A stretch of DNA of 64,000 bases. Source: Ralstonia sp. RRA. Lineage in GTDB: Bacteria; Pseudomonadota; Gammaproteobacteria; Burkholderiales; Burkholderiaceae. Made by a program: the position numbers and the translations under genes. The notes under the pieces were generated by a model. It had not been told where the DNA came from. It was given only the letters and a program-made list of their open reading frames with translations, and did no database searches. The stretch's first letter is position 1, and each line of letters opens with the position of its first letter. The stretch covers positions 2,232,001 to 2,296,000 of the forward strand of contig NZ_CP146091.1 of assembly GCF_037023145.1 (NCBI RefSeq), read 5' to 3'. Positions 31,250 through 39,827 of this stretch are shown piece by piece.

Positions 31250-31362
31250 GTCATTTTTACCAGTAGATTGCACGCTCCACAAAACAGACCTTTACAACGG
31301 TTTCCTTACGAACTACTTTTTCGTTCGTCATTGAATCACCAGCAGGTTGAGCGAACCGGATT

Positions 31363-31387
31363 CGCACTTTGATTTAACCAAAGTGCG
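31363..31387. repeat. Perfect 9-bp inverted repeat
   Basis: CGCACTTTG and CAAAGTGCG flank the 7-base loop ATTTAAC. No T run follows, so it looks like an operator or structured element and not a terminator. Confidence 0.85.
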
Positions 31388-31483
31388 TGGATGCATTCGC
31401 GCTAACGTTTTCGCATTGCCATCGCTGACTTTGCGCAAACAGCCTGCCAGCTTGATTCCCTGACTCCGGCGTTGTTCCTATTT

Positions 31484-31505
31484 TTGAAACCCCACCAGGT
31501 TTCAA
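31484..31505. repeat. Perfect 8-bp inverted repeat
   Basis: TTGAAACC and GGTTTCAA flank a 6-base loop, just upstream of a candidate promoter for the S10 peptidase. Confidence 0.85.
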
Positions 31506-31515
31506 GGGGATCGTT

Positions 31516-31544
31516 TTGCCGAATAAAAATAGATTGAATTAAAT
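31516..31544 (+). promoter_or_regulatory. Candidate promoter of the S10 peptidase gene
   Basis: TTGCCG (31,516-31,521) and TTAAAT (31,539-31,544) are 17 bases apart in the most AT-rich part of the gap. Transcription would begin near 31,551, leaving a leader of about 130 bases. Confidence 0.4.
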
Positions 31545-31623
31545 TCCCCGTAAGAGGCGGGAAATCAGAATATCCGGTTTGCGCGGGATAGAGATTACAA
31601 AACGCAAATCAGATATGGAGCCA

Positions 31624-31646
31624 ACTTAAAACCATCCGTTTTAAGT
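31624..31646. repeat. Perfect 9-bp inverted repeat in the S10 leader
   Basis: ACTTAAAAC and GTTTTAAGT flank the loop CATCC, ending 37 bases before the chosen ATG at 31,684. In RNA it would form a hairpin close to the translation start. Confidence 0.85.
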
Positions 31647-31683
31647 GATGGCGTTCGTCATCCTGAAAAAGGCCTTTATCGCC

Positions 31684-33489
31684 ATGAAAAAATCCAGGTT
31701 ATCGACCAGTGATTTTGCAGGTTTGCCCAAAGCCCTGGGCGCATCGCTTGCCGCGGCAGCGCTCGCTGCCTCGCTGCTAGCGGGTTGCGGCGGCGGAGAC
31801 TCCTCTGCCACCGCCAACCCCAGCGGCACCGCTGTGGATGCGGGCAAGACGGTCACGCAACCGGTGACGGCAGCCACGCCGCCCGATCAACCGTACGTAG
31901 ACCCCAACGTCTACGGCACCGGCCCCAATGACGCCCTCGCCGCTGACCCAGGCGAAAGCGCCGCCATCACGCACCACACGGTCACCATCGGCGGCAAGAG
32001 CATCGCCTACACCGCCACCGCCGGCCACCTGACGACCATCGACCCCGTCACGTCGAAAGCCAATGCGTCGATGTTCTACGTGGCGTACACGCAGGACAAT
32101 CCGGACCCGTCCAAGCCGCGCCCGGTGACGTTCTTCTACAACGGCGGCCCCGGCTCGTCGTCGGTCTTCCTGCTGCTGGGCTCGTTCGGGCCGAAGCGCC
32201 TGCAGTCATCGTTCCCGAACTTCACGCCACCGGCACCGTACAAGCTGCCTGACAACCCGGACAGCCTGCTTGACCGCTCCGACCTCGTGTTCATCAACCC
32301 GGTGGGCACCGGCTATTCGGCCGCCATCTCCCCTGCCGTGAACAAGAACTTCTGGGGGGTGGATCAGGACGCCCACTCGATCGACCGCTTCATCCAGCGC
32401 TACCTGACCAAGTACTCACGCTGGAACTCACCCAAGTTCCTGTTCGGCGAATCGTATGGCACGGCGCGCAGTGCGGTGGTGTCGTGGGTGCTGCATGAAG
32501 ACGGTATCGAGCTGAACGGCATCACGCTGCAATCGTCCATCCTCGACTACTCGAACGCACTGTCGGCCGTCGGCATCTTCCCGACGCTTGCTGCGGACGC
32601 GTGGTACTGGAAGAAGACAACGGTGAACCCACCGCCCGCCGATCTCGACAGCTACATGGCCCAGGCCCGCAACTACGCCGACAACACGCTCGCACCGCTG
32701 GCACAGGCGCCGAGCGCGGCGGACGGCGGCTTCGTCAACGTGCGCCTGAACCTGAACCTGCAGTCTGCGCAGACGATGGGCTCGTACATCGGCACCGATC
32801 CGATCTCGCTGATCCAGACGTTCGGCAATCCGGCGGCGCTGGGCAACGTGCCATCGCAGAACAACAACCCGCCGTACACGTTCTTCCTAACGCTGAACCC
32901 AGGCATCCAAATCGGTCAGTATGACGGCCGCGCCAACTACACGGGCAAGGGCATCGCACCGTTCATCCTGCCGAATTCGGGCAGCAACGATCCGTCGATT
33001 TCCAACATCGGCGGCGTATACACGGTGCTGTGGAACAGCTACCTGAACACCCAGCTCAAGTACACGTCGACCTCGTCGTTCGTGGACCTGAACGACGCCG
33101 TGTTCAACAACTGGGACTTCAGCCACATCGACCCGACGGGCGCCAACAAGGGCGGCGGCAACACGCTGTACACCGCCGGCGACCTGGCCTCGACGATGAG
33201 CCTGAACCCCGACCTGAAGGTGCTCCAGGCCAGTGGCTACTACGACGCCGTCACGCCGTTCCACCAGACCGAGCTGACGCTGGCGCAGATGCCACTCGAC
33301 CCGGCCATCAAGTCCAAGAACCTGACGATCAAGAATTACCCGTCGGGCCACATGATCTATCTGAACGATACGTCGCGTACCGCCCTCAAGGGTGACCTGG
33401 CCTCGTTCTACGATGGCGTGTTGGCGGATCGGCCGGCCCTGATGCGGGTGCAGGGCCTGCAACGCTTGCCGGAAGGCGTGAAGAAGTAA
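31684..33489 (+). CDS. S10 serine carboxypeptidase-like lipoprotein
   Basis: A 601-residue protein. The N-terminus MKKSRLSTSDFAGLPKALGA leads into a hydrophobic stretch ending in a lipobox (SLLAGCGGG), so it is a predicted lipoprotein. The body is an S10 (carboxypeptidase Y-type) peptidase: oxyanion motif FFYNGGPGSSSVFLLLGSFG, INPVGTGYSAA, nucleophile serine in FGESYGTARSAV, aspartate in ASGYYDAVTPF, and histidine in YPSGHMIYLND. The catalytic triad is complete. The frame is also open from GTG 31,645, but ATG 31,684 gives the normal signal sequence. Exported S10 peptidases trim C-termini of peptides at acidic pH. Confidence 0.9.
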   Translation: MKKSRLSTSDFAGLPKALGASLAAAALAASLLAGCGGGDSSATANPSGTAVDAGKTVTQPVTAATPPDQPYVDPNVYGTGPNDALAADPGESAAITHHTVTIGGKSIAYTATAGHLTTIDPVTSKANASMFYVAYTQDNPDPSKPRPVTFFYNGGPGSSSVFLLLGSFGPKRLQSSFPNFTPPAPYKLPDNPDSLLDRSDLVFINPVGTGYSAAISPAVNKNFWGVDQDAHSIDRFIQRYLTKYSRWNSPKFLFGESYGTARSAVVSWVLHEDGIELNGITLQSSILDYSNALSAVGIFPTLAADAWYWKKTTVNPPPADLDSYMAQARNYADNTLAPLAQAPSAADGGFVNVRLNLNLQSAQTMGSYIGTDPISLIQTFGNPAALGNVPSQNNNPPYTFFLTLNPGIQIGQYDGRANYTGKGIAPFILPNSGSNDPSISNIGGVYTVLWNSYLNTQLKYTSTSSFVDLNDAVFNNWDFSHIDPTGANKGGGNTLYTAGDLASTMSLNPDLKVLQASGYYDAVTPFHQTELTLAQMPLDPAIKSKNLTIKNYPSGHMIYLNDTSRTALKGDLASFYDGVLADRPALMRVQGLQRLPEGVKK

Positions 33490-33510
33490 TCGCCTGAAAG
33501 CTGAAAAGCA

Positions 33511-33549
33511 AACCGCCCGACCAGGTTCAGGCCTGGTCGGGCGGTTTCT
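33511..33549. terminator. Strong terminator after the S10 gene
   Basis: A perfect 15-bp stem (AACCGCCCGACCAGG with its complement) and a 6-base loop is followed by TTTCTGTTT. It lies between convergent genes. Confidence 0.9.
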
Positions 33550-33569
33550 GTTTGGACATCGAGCCGGCG

Positions 33570-34505
33570 TCAGGCCATGTCTTCCACCTGATGGCCGGCA
33601 GGCTTGGCATCAGCACGCGTGAGCCACAGCACGCCCGCAAGGATCAGCACGCCACCCGTTATCTGCATGGGTGCAATCGATTCGCCCAGCAGCAACGCCG
33701 CCAGCAGCACCGTCACCACAGGCTCCAGCGTCGACAGCATCGACGCCTGCGCCGCGCCGAGCTTCTGCAGGCCGGTAAAGAACGTCAGGATGGCCACCAC
33801 CGTCGACAGGCCGGCAATCGCCACGGCCGCCGACCAGCCACCGAACGTGCCGGGCAGGTGTGCAGGCGCGCCGACCAGCGCCATGCCCGTGTACACCACC
33901 GCCGCCGCGGTACAGATGACCGTCGTACATGCCAGCGGATCGAGCCCGCGCGTCACACGCGCACCCACCGTGATGTAGATCGAATAGATCACCGCCGAAG
34001 TCACGCCCAGCGCAATGCCAAGCAGGCTGCCACCCGACAGGCCCGCGCCGCCCACGGTCAGCCCAGCCCCCACGGAACACAGCACCAGCGCGATGATGGC
34101 GGTTGCGGTCAGCCGCTCGCGCAGGAAGATTGCCGCCAGCACCGTCACGAACATCGGATACAGATACAGCAGCAGCGCCACCAGGCTGGCCGGCGCGTAG
34201 TTCAGCGCGGAGAAAAACGTGAACGACTGCCCCGCGTAGCCGATACCGCCCATCGCCGCCAGCCCCGCAACGCGCGACCACGGCGGGATACCGATGCGCC
34301 GCATCCGCATCACCACCATCAGCGCCGCGGCTGCGATGACGAATCGCACCATCAGCAGGCCCACCACGTTGGCACCGCTGGCATAGGCGTAATGCGTGAA
34401 GATGGCCATCGCGCCGAATGACGCGGCGGACACGGCAATCAGCAGCACGCCGAGCAGCTTGTCGGCCGCGCGTGCAGCGAGGGGGGAGTCGGCGTTTTGT
34501 CTCAT
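33570..34505 (-). CDS. EamA/DMT-family transporter
   Basis: A 311-residue inner-membrane protein with ten hydrophobic segments in two EamA repeats (LLIAVSAASFGAMAIFTHYA in the first; LGIALGVTSAVIYSIYITVG in the second). DMT proteins export metabolites or amino acids; the substrate is not readable here. The start MRQNADSPLAARAADKLLGV was chosen because the longer upstream frame is Pro-rich and overlaps the divergent gene's promoter. Confidence 0.9.
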   Translation of the reverse strand: MRQNADSPLAARAADKLLGVLLIAVSAASFGAMAIFTHYAYASGANVVGLLMVRFVIAAAALMVVMRMRRIGIPPWSRVAGLAAMGGIGYAGQSFTFFSALNYAPASLVALLLYLYPMFVTVLAAIFLRERLTATAIIALVLCSVGAGLTVGGAGLSGGSLLGIALGVTSAVIYSIYITVGARVTRGLDPLACTTVICTAAAVVYTGMALVGAPAHLPGTFGGWSAAVAIAGLSTVVAILTFFTGLQKLGAAQASMLSTLEPVVTVLLAALLLGESIAPMQITGGVLILAGVLWLTRADAKPAGHQVEDMA

Positions 34506-34614
34506 GGTGTGCGGCGTTGGTTGTTGGGGGGGCGCCGTCTGCGGTGTGGGCGGCCATTGTAGCGTCGGCGTCGCACCGGCACGCGGCAGGGCCCGCCGGT
34601 ACAATGGCGGAATC

Positions 34615-35049
34615 ATGTTCAATCCCTCCCGCGACGAAGTTCGCCAATTCTTTTGCGGCGCCTGGCGCAAGCACCGTCAGGCCGAAATCCTCACGCCGCT
34701 CGAAGCCATGGCGGTCGACTGGATGCAACTGCATCCCGAGTACCACGACACCCTGGAAGCCGGCGATGAAGCCCTCATCCGCGACTACACGCCCGAGAGC
34801 GGCCAGAGCAATCCGTTCCTGCACCTGTCGATGCATCTGTCGATCAGCGAACAGGTGTCGGTGGACCAGCCGCGCGGCATCCGTGCCGCATACGAGGCAC
34901 TGGCACAGCGGCTCGACTCGCCGCACGACGCCCAACATCAGGTGATGGAATGCCTCGGCCAGATGCTCTGGACGGCGCAGCGCACCGGCTTGCCGCCCGA
35001 CGGCGAGGCGTACATCGAGTGCGTGCGCAAGCGCGCCACGGCCCGCTAG
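34615..35049 (+). CDS. DUF1841 family protein
   Basis: A 144-residue soluble protein beginning MFNPSRDEVRQFFCGAWRKH, with the conserved middle PEYHDTLEAGDEALIRDYTP and LHLSMHLSISEQVSVDQPRG. This is the DUF1841 family, widespread in beta- and gammaproteobacteria and without an assigned function. TACAAT at 34,600-34,605 lies only a few bases before the ATG and could mark a promoter giving a near-leaderless transcript. A terminator follows. Confidence 0.9.
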   Translation: MFNPSRDEVRQFFCGAWRKHRQAEILTPLEAMAVDWMQLHPEYHDTLEAGDEALIRDYTPESGQSNPFLHLSMHLSISEQVSVDQPRGIRAAYEALAQRLDSPHDAQHQVMECLGQMLWTAQRTGLPPDGEAYIECVRKRATAR

Positions 35050-35070
35050 GCGCCCGAGTCATCCACCCAA

Positions 35071-35099
35071 TAAAAAACCGCTCCGAGGAGCGGTTTTTC
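35071..35099. terminator. Terminator after the DUF1841 gene
   Basis: AAACCGCTCC / GGAGCGGTTT hairpin with an A run before and TTTTT after, between convergent genes, so it is probably bidirectional. Confidence 0.9.
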
Positions 35100-35118
35100 T
35101 TTGCCTGCCAAAGCTGGC

Positions 35119-35505
35119 TTACTTCTTGAGCACCAGCGAGCCGGGCAGCGACTCGATGTAGGCGGCAATGTCCTTCAACTCCGCCTCGGTGAACGGACGC
35201 GGCTTGCCATCGGCACCGATGGTGGCCGGGTTGCTGTTGACCTGGCCCGCCATGATGGCGTTGCTGCGGCCCATCAGCGGGTTGTTGCTGGTCTGATAGG
35301 CCAGCAGTGCGTGATAGATGTAGTCGCCGTGCTGGCCGGCCAGCTTCGGGTAGTCCGGCGAAATCGGGGCGTTCAGGCCGGCACCGTGGCAGGCCGCGCA
35401 CGTGCCCTTCTCCACCAGTTGCTTGCCCTTTTCCAGATCGGCTGCTTGTGCCGAAACGGCAGCACCCAGGATCAACGCGCCCAAACCAAGCGAGATCTTC
35501 TGCAT
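35119..35505 (-). CDS. Class I small cytochrome c (c553-like)
   Basis: A 128-residue exported cytochrome. The signal peptide is MQKISLGLGALILGAAVSAQ with cleavage after AQA; heme attaches at CAACH, and the axial methionine is probably in NPLMGRSNAIMAGQV. The C-terminal FTEAELKDIAAYIESLPG is the usual last helix. It would carry electrons in the periplasm. It lies 11 bases downstream of a second cytochrome c gene on the same strand. Confidence 0.93.
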   Translation of the reverse strand: MQKISLGLGALILGAAVSAQAADLEKGKQLVEKGTCAACHGAGLNAPISPDYPKLAGQHGDYIYHALLAYQTSNNPLMGRSNAIMAGQVNSNPATIGADGKPRPFTEAELKDIAAYIESLPGSLVLKK

Positions 35506-35516
35506 GTTCTTCCTCG

Positions 35517-35876
35517 TCACTTCCGGGGGTTGTTGGGCGTAGCGGCCGTCTGCTGCGAGTAATACGCAGCCAGGTTGGCGATGTCCTGGTCCGTCAGCGA
35601 GCCGGCAATGGCGCGCATGGTCGGGTGCTTGCGGTCACCCTTCTGGTACGCGTGCAGCGCGCTTTCGATGTACTTGGCGTTCTGGCCGCCCAGGTAGGGC
35701 ACGCGGTACACCTCGGGGAACGACGTCTTGTAGTCGGGGATGGCATGGCAGCCGATGCACATTGCGACCTTGCTCTGGGCGGCTGCGGCATCGCCCTGGA
35801 TGTCCGCGGCGGAGGCAGACGCGGCCAGCGCACCGAATGCGCCCAACCCGGCCACCATGGTGAGGATCTTTTTCAT
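35517..35876 (-). CDS. Small cytochrome c
   Basis: A 119-residue exported monoheme cytochrome. The signal peptide begins MKKILTMVAGLGAFGALAAS; heme attaches at CIGCH (VAMCIGCHAIPDYKTSFPEV), and the axial methionine is likely in HPTMRAIAGSLTDQ. A longer frame upstream (to 36,002) lacks a signal sequence and was rejected. It forms a two-gene unit with the cytochrome downstream, perhaps donating to a terminal oxidase encoded elsewhere. Confidence 0.92.
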   Translation of the reverse strand: MKKILTMVAGLGAFGALAASASAADIQGDAAAAQSKVAMCIGCHAIPDYKTSFPEVYRVPYLGGQNAKYIESALHAYQKGDRKHPTMRAIAGSLTDQDIANLAAYYSQQTAATPNNPRK

Positions 35877-36171
35877 CTCGTTCTTAAGCGTGGAGTTCAG
35901 AATCCTGCTCGCCCTGCCCGCTTGTCTCAGCCGGCTGTCTCTCTGGGCGCCTTTACCGACTTTAGACAAGAAGCCATCAGACGGTCGTTTGAGGTGCGTC
36001 AAACCGGCGCATTGTAGCGCACAGATTTTTTTCCAGTCCAGTTAGGGGTCCCGTGACTTGACAGCGGGGAATGGCACGACCGAACAGCCCTGGCGGCACC
36101 GGGCAGCAAACACCCAAAGTCTCTTATACTGGCCGTTTCCGATTTCTTTTACCGCCCAGTAGGCTTGCACG

Positions 36172-37053
36172 ATGAACACCACCACCTCGCCTGCCGCATC
36201 CAACCAGCGCGCGCGTTTTGAAGGCTCCGAACAGTACGTCGCCACCGATGACCTCAAGCTTGCCGTCAACGCGTCCATGACGCTGCAGCGCCCGCTGCTG
36301 ATCAAGGGCGAGCCGGGCACGGGCAAAACCATGCTGGCCGAGGAAGTGGCCGCCGCCCTGGGCATGCCGCTGCTGCAGTGGCACGTGAAGTCGACCACCA
36401 AGGCGCAGCAGGGCCTGTACGAATACGACGCCGTCTCGCGCCTGCGCGACTCGCAACTCGGTGATGACAAGGTCCACGACATCCGCAACTACATCGTCAA
36501 AGGCGTGCTGTGGCAGGCTTTTGAGGCGGATGAACCCGTCGTGCTGCTGATCGACGAGATCGACAAGGCCGACATCGAATTCCCGAACGATCTGCTGCGC
36601 GAGCTGGATCGCATGGAGTTCTACGTGTACGAAACGCGCGAGACCATCCGCGCCAAGCACCGTCCGCTTGTCATCATCACATCGAACAACGAGAAGGAGC
36701 TGCCGGACGCCTTCCTGCGCCGCTGCTTCTTCCACTACATCAAATTTCCGGATGCCGAGACGATGCAGGCCATCGTCGACGTGCATTACCCGGGCATCAA
36801 GCCCACGCTGGTCAAGGCCGCGCTGGATGCGTTCTACGAGATGCGCAACCTGCCGGGGCTGAAGAAGAAGCCGTCGACCTCCGAGCTGATCGACTGGCTC
36901 AAGCTGCTGCTGGCTGAGGACATTCCGCCGGAATCGCTGCGCAGCCAGGACAAGAACGCCGCCATTCCGCCGCTGCATGGCGCGCTGCTCAAGAATGAGC
37001 AGGACGTGCACCTGTTCGAGCGCCTGGTCTTCATGAACCGCGCCAACCGCTGA
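36172..37053 (+). CDS. MoxR-type AAA+ ATPase
   Basis: A 293-residue AAA+ ATPase. Walker A is GEPGTGKT at residues 46-53, Walker B is VVLLIDEIDKAD near 123-134, sensor 1 is LVIITSNNEKELPDAFLRRC, and a C-terminal lid follows. MoxR proteins act as chaperones with VWA-domain partners to insert cofactors or mature enzymes; a VWA (CoxE-like) gene follows two genes later on the same strand. The enzyme they act on is not in the window. The immediate neighbours on the other side are two cytochromes c, divergently transcribed. Confidence 0.93.
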   Translation: MNTTTSPAASNQRARFEGSEQYVATDDLKLAVNASMTLQRPLLIKGEPGTGKTMLAEEVAAALGMPLLQWHVKSTTKAQQGLYEYDAVSRLRDSQLGDDKVHDIRNYIVKGVLWQAFEADEPVVLLIDEIDKADIEFPNDLLRELDRMEFYVYETRETIRAKHRPLVIITSNNEKELPDAFLRRCFFHYIKFPDAETMQAIVDVHYPGIKPTLVKAALDAFYEMRNLPGLKKKPSTSELIDWLKLLLAEDIPPESLRSQDKNAAIPPLHGALLKNEQDVHLFERLVFMNRANR

Positions 37054-37066
37054 ACGGGGTTGCACC

Positions 37067-37672
37067 ATGCCGCGTCTGATCGAACCCGTCACGCTGTCCG
37101 GCCAGCACGCCTGGCTGGAGCCGCTTGGCCCTGAGCACGAAGAGGAAGTCCGCGCCGCAGCCGCTGATGGTGAGCTGTGGCGGCTCTGGTACACCTCCGT
37201 GCCCTCGCCTGACAAAGTTGGCGACTGGCTGGCCATTGCGCTGGACATGCGCGAGCGGCTCGGCGCCATGCCGTTCGTCGTGCGCGAAATGCATGACGGC
37301 AAACCCGGCAAGGTGGTCGGGGCCACACGCCTCTTCAACGTGGACGAGGCCAACCGCCGGCTCGAAATCGGCCACACGTGGTACGCCAAATCGGTCCAGC
37401 GCACGGGCATCAACACGGAATGCAAGCTGCTGTTGCTGACGCACGCATTCGAGACACTGCGCTGCATTGCCGTGGAATTCCGCACACACTGGATGAACCA
37501 CCAAAGCCGCGCCGCCATCGCCCGCTTGGGCGCCAAACAGGACGGCGTGCTGCGCAATCACCAGCGCATGCCTGACGGCAGCTTCCGCGACACAGTGGTC
37601 TTCTCGATCATCGAATCGGAATGGCTGACCGTGAAACGCCATCTGCAATACAAGCTGGAGCAGCCGCGATGA
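37067..37672 (+). CDS. GNAT acetyltransferase, RimJ/RimL type
   Basis: A 201-residue N-acetyltransferase of the Acetyltransf_3 type. It has VVGATRLFNVDEANRRLEIGH, the acetyl-CoA-binding beta-strand region HTWYAKSVQRTGINTECKLL, and VEFRTHWMNHQSRAAIARLG. It starts 13 bases after the MoxR gene and overlaps the following SMR gene at ATGA, so these genes are likely one transcript. The substrate is unknown; relatives modify protein N-termini or small amines. Confidence 0.9.
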   Translation: MPRLIEPVTLSGQHAWLEPLGPEHEEEVRAAAADGELWRLWYTSVPSPDKVGDWLAIALDMRERLGAMPFVVREMHDGKPGKVVGATRLFNVDEANRRLEIGHTWYAKSVQRTGINTECKLLLLTHAFETLRCIAVEFRTHWMNHQSRAAIARLGAKQDGVLRNHQRMPDGSFRDTVVFSIIESEWLTVKRHLQYKLEQPR

Positions 37673-37995
37673 ACCCGTGGCTGCTGCTGGCTTGCACCAT
37701 CGTCTCCGAGGTGATCGGCACGTTGTGCCTGAAGCTATCGGACGGGTTTTCCAAGCCGCTGTGGATTGTCGGCACGGCCATCTGCTACGGGCTCGCCTTC
37801 TGGGGCCTGGCGATCGTCATGAAACGCATCGATATGAGCATCACGTATGCGGTGTGGTCGGGCGTGGGCACGGTGCTGACGGCCGTCGTCGGCATCCTGC
37901 TGTTCAAGGAGGGGGTGTCGATGGCCAAGCTCTCGGGCATCGGCATGGTGGTGGGCGGCGTGGTGCTGCTGAACGTCAGCGGCGCGTCTCACTAA
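37669..37995 (+). CDS. Small multidrug resistance (SMR/EmrE) transporter
   Basis: A 108-residue protein with four hydrophobic helices. The proton- and substrate-binding glutamate sits in the first helix (CTIVSEVIGTLCLKLS), and helix 3 ends with the family pattern YAVWSGVGTVLTAVVGILLF. SMR dimers export cationic drugs, polyamines or guanidinium. The start ATG 37,669 overlaps the GNAT stop (ATGA), which implies translational coupling. Confidence 0.93.
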   Translation: MNPWLLLACTIVSEVIGTLCLKLSDGFSKPLWIVGTAICYGLAFWGLAIVMKRIDMSITYAVWSGVGTVLTAVVGILLFKEGVSMAKLSGIGMVVGGVVLLNVSGASH

Positions 37996-38028
37996 CTGAC
38001 CCACTAAGCCACCGAGCAGGAGACAGAC

Positions 38029-39204
38029 ATGCTCATCGATTTCTTCTTCACCCTGCGGCACGCCAAGCTGCCGGTCTCGGTCAAGGAATACCTGACGCTG
38101 CTTGAAGGGCTCAAGCAGCAAGTCATTGCGCCCTCGCTCGACGAGTTCTACTTCCTGGCGCGCATGACGCTGGTGAAGGACGAGAAGCACTTCGACAAGT
38201 TCGACCAGGCCTTCGGCGCGTACTTCAAGGGCGTGGAAGGCGCGGTCGACTGGCGCGCGGATATTCCGCTCGACTGGCTCATCAAGAAGCTGGAGCGCGA
38301 GCTCTCGCCGGAAGAGAAGGCCAAGGTCGAAGCCATGGGCGGCCTCGACAAGCTGATGGAGCGCCTGAAGGAACTGCTTGGCGAACAGCACGAGCGCCAC
38401 GAAGGCGGCAGCAAGTGGATCGGCACCGGCGGGACGTCACCGTTCGGGCACGGCGGCTACAACCCGGAAGGCATCCGCATCGGCGGGCCATCGAAGGGCA
38501 ACCGCACGGCAGTCAAGGTGTGGGAAGCGCGTGCGTACAAGGACTACGACGACACGGTCGAACTCGGCACGCGCAACATCAAGGTGGCGCTGCGCCGCCT
38601 GCGCAAGTTCGCCCGTGACGGTGCCGACATCGAGCTGGACCTGGACGACACCATCCACTCCACCGCCGCCAACGCGGGCATGCTCGACATCAAGATGCGC
38701 CCTGAGCGGCACAACAACGTCAAGGTGCTGATGCTGATGGACGTTGGCGGCTCGATGGACGACCACATCAAGCGCGTGGAAGAACTGTTCTCCGCCGCCA
38801 AGACCGAGTTCAAGCACCTGGAGTACTACTACTTCCACAACTGCGTGTATGAGCATCTCTGGAAGAACAACCGCCGCCGCCATGCGGAGCGTTTCTCCAC
38901 GTGGGACGTCATCCGCAAGTACCCGCCCGACTACAAGCTGATCTTTGTGGGCGACGCGACGATGAGCCCGTACGAGATTCTGCAGGCCGGCGGCTCGGTC
39001 GAATACAACAACGCGGAAGCCGGCGCTGTCTGGCTCAAGCGGTTGATCGAGCAATTTCCGAAGTTCGTCTGGCTCAACCCCGAGCCGGAGGGCCTGTGGG
39101 AATACCGCCAGTCCATCTCGGTCATCAACCAGATCGTGAAGACGCGGATGTATCCCGTGACCATCGCCGGGCTGGAATCGGCGATGCGGTTGCTGTCCAA
39201 GTAG
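38029..39204 (+). CDS. CoxE-like VWA-domain protein, partner of MoxR
   Basis: A 391-residue protein starting MLIDFFFTLRHAKLPVSVKE, with an N-terminal helical region and a C-terminal VWA domain from about residue 230. The metal-site motif reads D238-V-G-G-S242 (MLMDVGGSMDDH), so the first Ser of the usual DxSxS is Gly. Later elements, YYFHNCVYEHLWKNNRRR and LIFVGDATMSPYEI, fit the CoxE branch. Proteins of this type work with MoxR ATPases in metallo-enzyme maturation (CO dehydrogenase in the best-known case). CAGGAG precedes the ATG. Confidence 0.9.
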   Translation: MLIDFFFTLRHAKLPVSVKEYLTLLEGLKQQVIAPSLDEFYFLARMTLVKDEKHFDKFDQAFGAYFKGVEGAVDWRADIPLDWLIKKLERELSPEEKAKVEAMGGLDKLMERLKELLGEQHERHEGGSKWIGTGGTSPFGHGGYNPEGIRIGGPSKGNRTAVKVWEARAYKDYDDTVELGTRNIKVALRRLRKFARDGADIELDLDDTIHSTAANAGMLDIKMRPERHNNVKVLMLMDVGGSMDDHIKRVEELFSAAKTEFKHLEYYYFHNCVYEHLWKNNRRRHAERFSTWDVIRKYPPDYKLIFVGDATMSPYEILQAGGSVEYNNAEAGAVWLKRLIEQFPKFVWLNPEPEGLWEYRQSISVINQIVKTRMYPVTIAGLESAMRLLSK

Positions 39205-39358
39205 CGCCCTCGCCTTTCTCGTTTCTCCGGGCGTGGATGCAGTGATTACCTGCCGCGTAATCGACACCATCCACGCCGGCACCGAAGATGAAGCCATGCA
39301 GCACGGAAGACGAATCACCGTGCGCTGCAGCCTCCCCCACTTCGCACGGAGAAACGCC

Positions 39359-39757
39359 ATGACCGCCACACAACTCGCCGCCAACGAAACCCTCGCAGAC
39401 ACGCTGGTCGACCGCTACATCGCTGCCTGGAATGCGACCGACGCCGCGCAGCGCCGCACCCTTGTCGCACAGACCTGGACCGAAGGCGCCACCTACGTTG
39501 ATCCGCTGATGCAGGGCACGGGCCATGACGGCATCGACGCGCTCATCGCCGGTGTGCACGCCAAGTTTCCGGGCTTCCGCTTTGCACGTGACGGTGGTGT
39601 GGACGTGGTGCAGGACACGATCCGCTTCCGCTGGACGCTTGGCCCGGACGGCCAGGCGCTGGTCAAGGGCACGGATTTCGTGCGCGTTGTTGGCGACCGC
39701 ATGCACGTGGTGACCGGTTTCATCGACCAGATGCCCGGCATGGGCGACGCAGCCTAA
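39359..39757 (+). CDS. NTF2/SnoaL-like protein
   Basis: A 132-residue protein with the SnoaL/NTF2-like cone fold pattern: LVDRYIAAWNATDAAQRRTL, WTEGATYVDPLMQGTGHDGI, and the C-terminal GTDFVRVVGDRMHVVTGFID. Such proteins are small ligand-binding domains or isomerase-like enzymes; no catalytic assignment is possible. The start ATG 39,359 has CGGAGA upstream. It lies 154 bases after the VWA gene. Confidence 0.85.
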   Translation: MTATQLAANETLADTLVDRYIAAWNATDAAQRRTLVAQTWTEGATYVDPLMQGTGHDGIDALIAGVHAKFPGFRFARDGGVDVVQDTIRFRWTLGPDGQALVKGTDFVRVVGDRMHVVTGFIDQMPGMGDAA

Positions 39758-39778
39758 GCACGCACCTTCGCAAAAGCA

Positions 39779-39806
39779 AACGCCCCGGCATACCGGGGCG
39801 TTTTGC
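39779..39806. terminator. Intrinsic terminator after the NTF2-like gene
   Basis: AACGCCCCGG / CCGGGGCGTT with a 4-base loop followed by TTTT, between convergent genes. Confidence 0.9.
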
Positions 39807-39827
39807 ATGGGCGGACGATAGTGATGC

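Larger units (their letters stand above)
31068..31683. other. AT-rich intergenic region with several perfect inverted repeats
   Basis: This gap of about 615 bases is visibly richer in A+T than the rest of the window from about 31,190 onward. A 62-codon open frame (31,184-31,372) lacks protein-like composition and a ribosome-binding site and is not called. The region holds at least four inverted repeats (listed separately) and a candidate promoter upstream of the S10 peptidase. Confidence 0.8.

Noticed and set aside
31184-31372. 62-codon open frame in the AT-rich gap
   Set aside because: No ribosome-binding site, no protein-like pattern and no neighbour context.
36124-37557. 477-codon open frame on the minus strand over the MoxR and GNAT genes
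   Set aside because: It spans two genes with clear catalytic motifs on the other strand and has none of its own.
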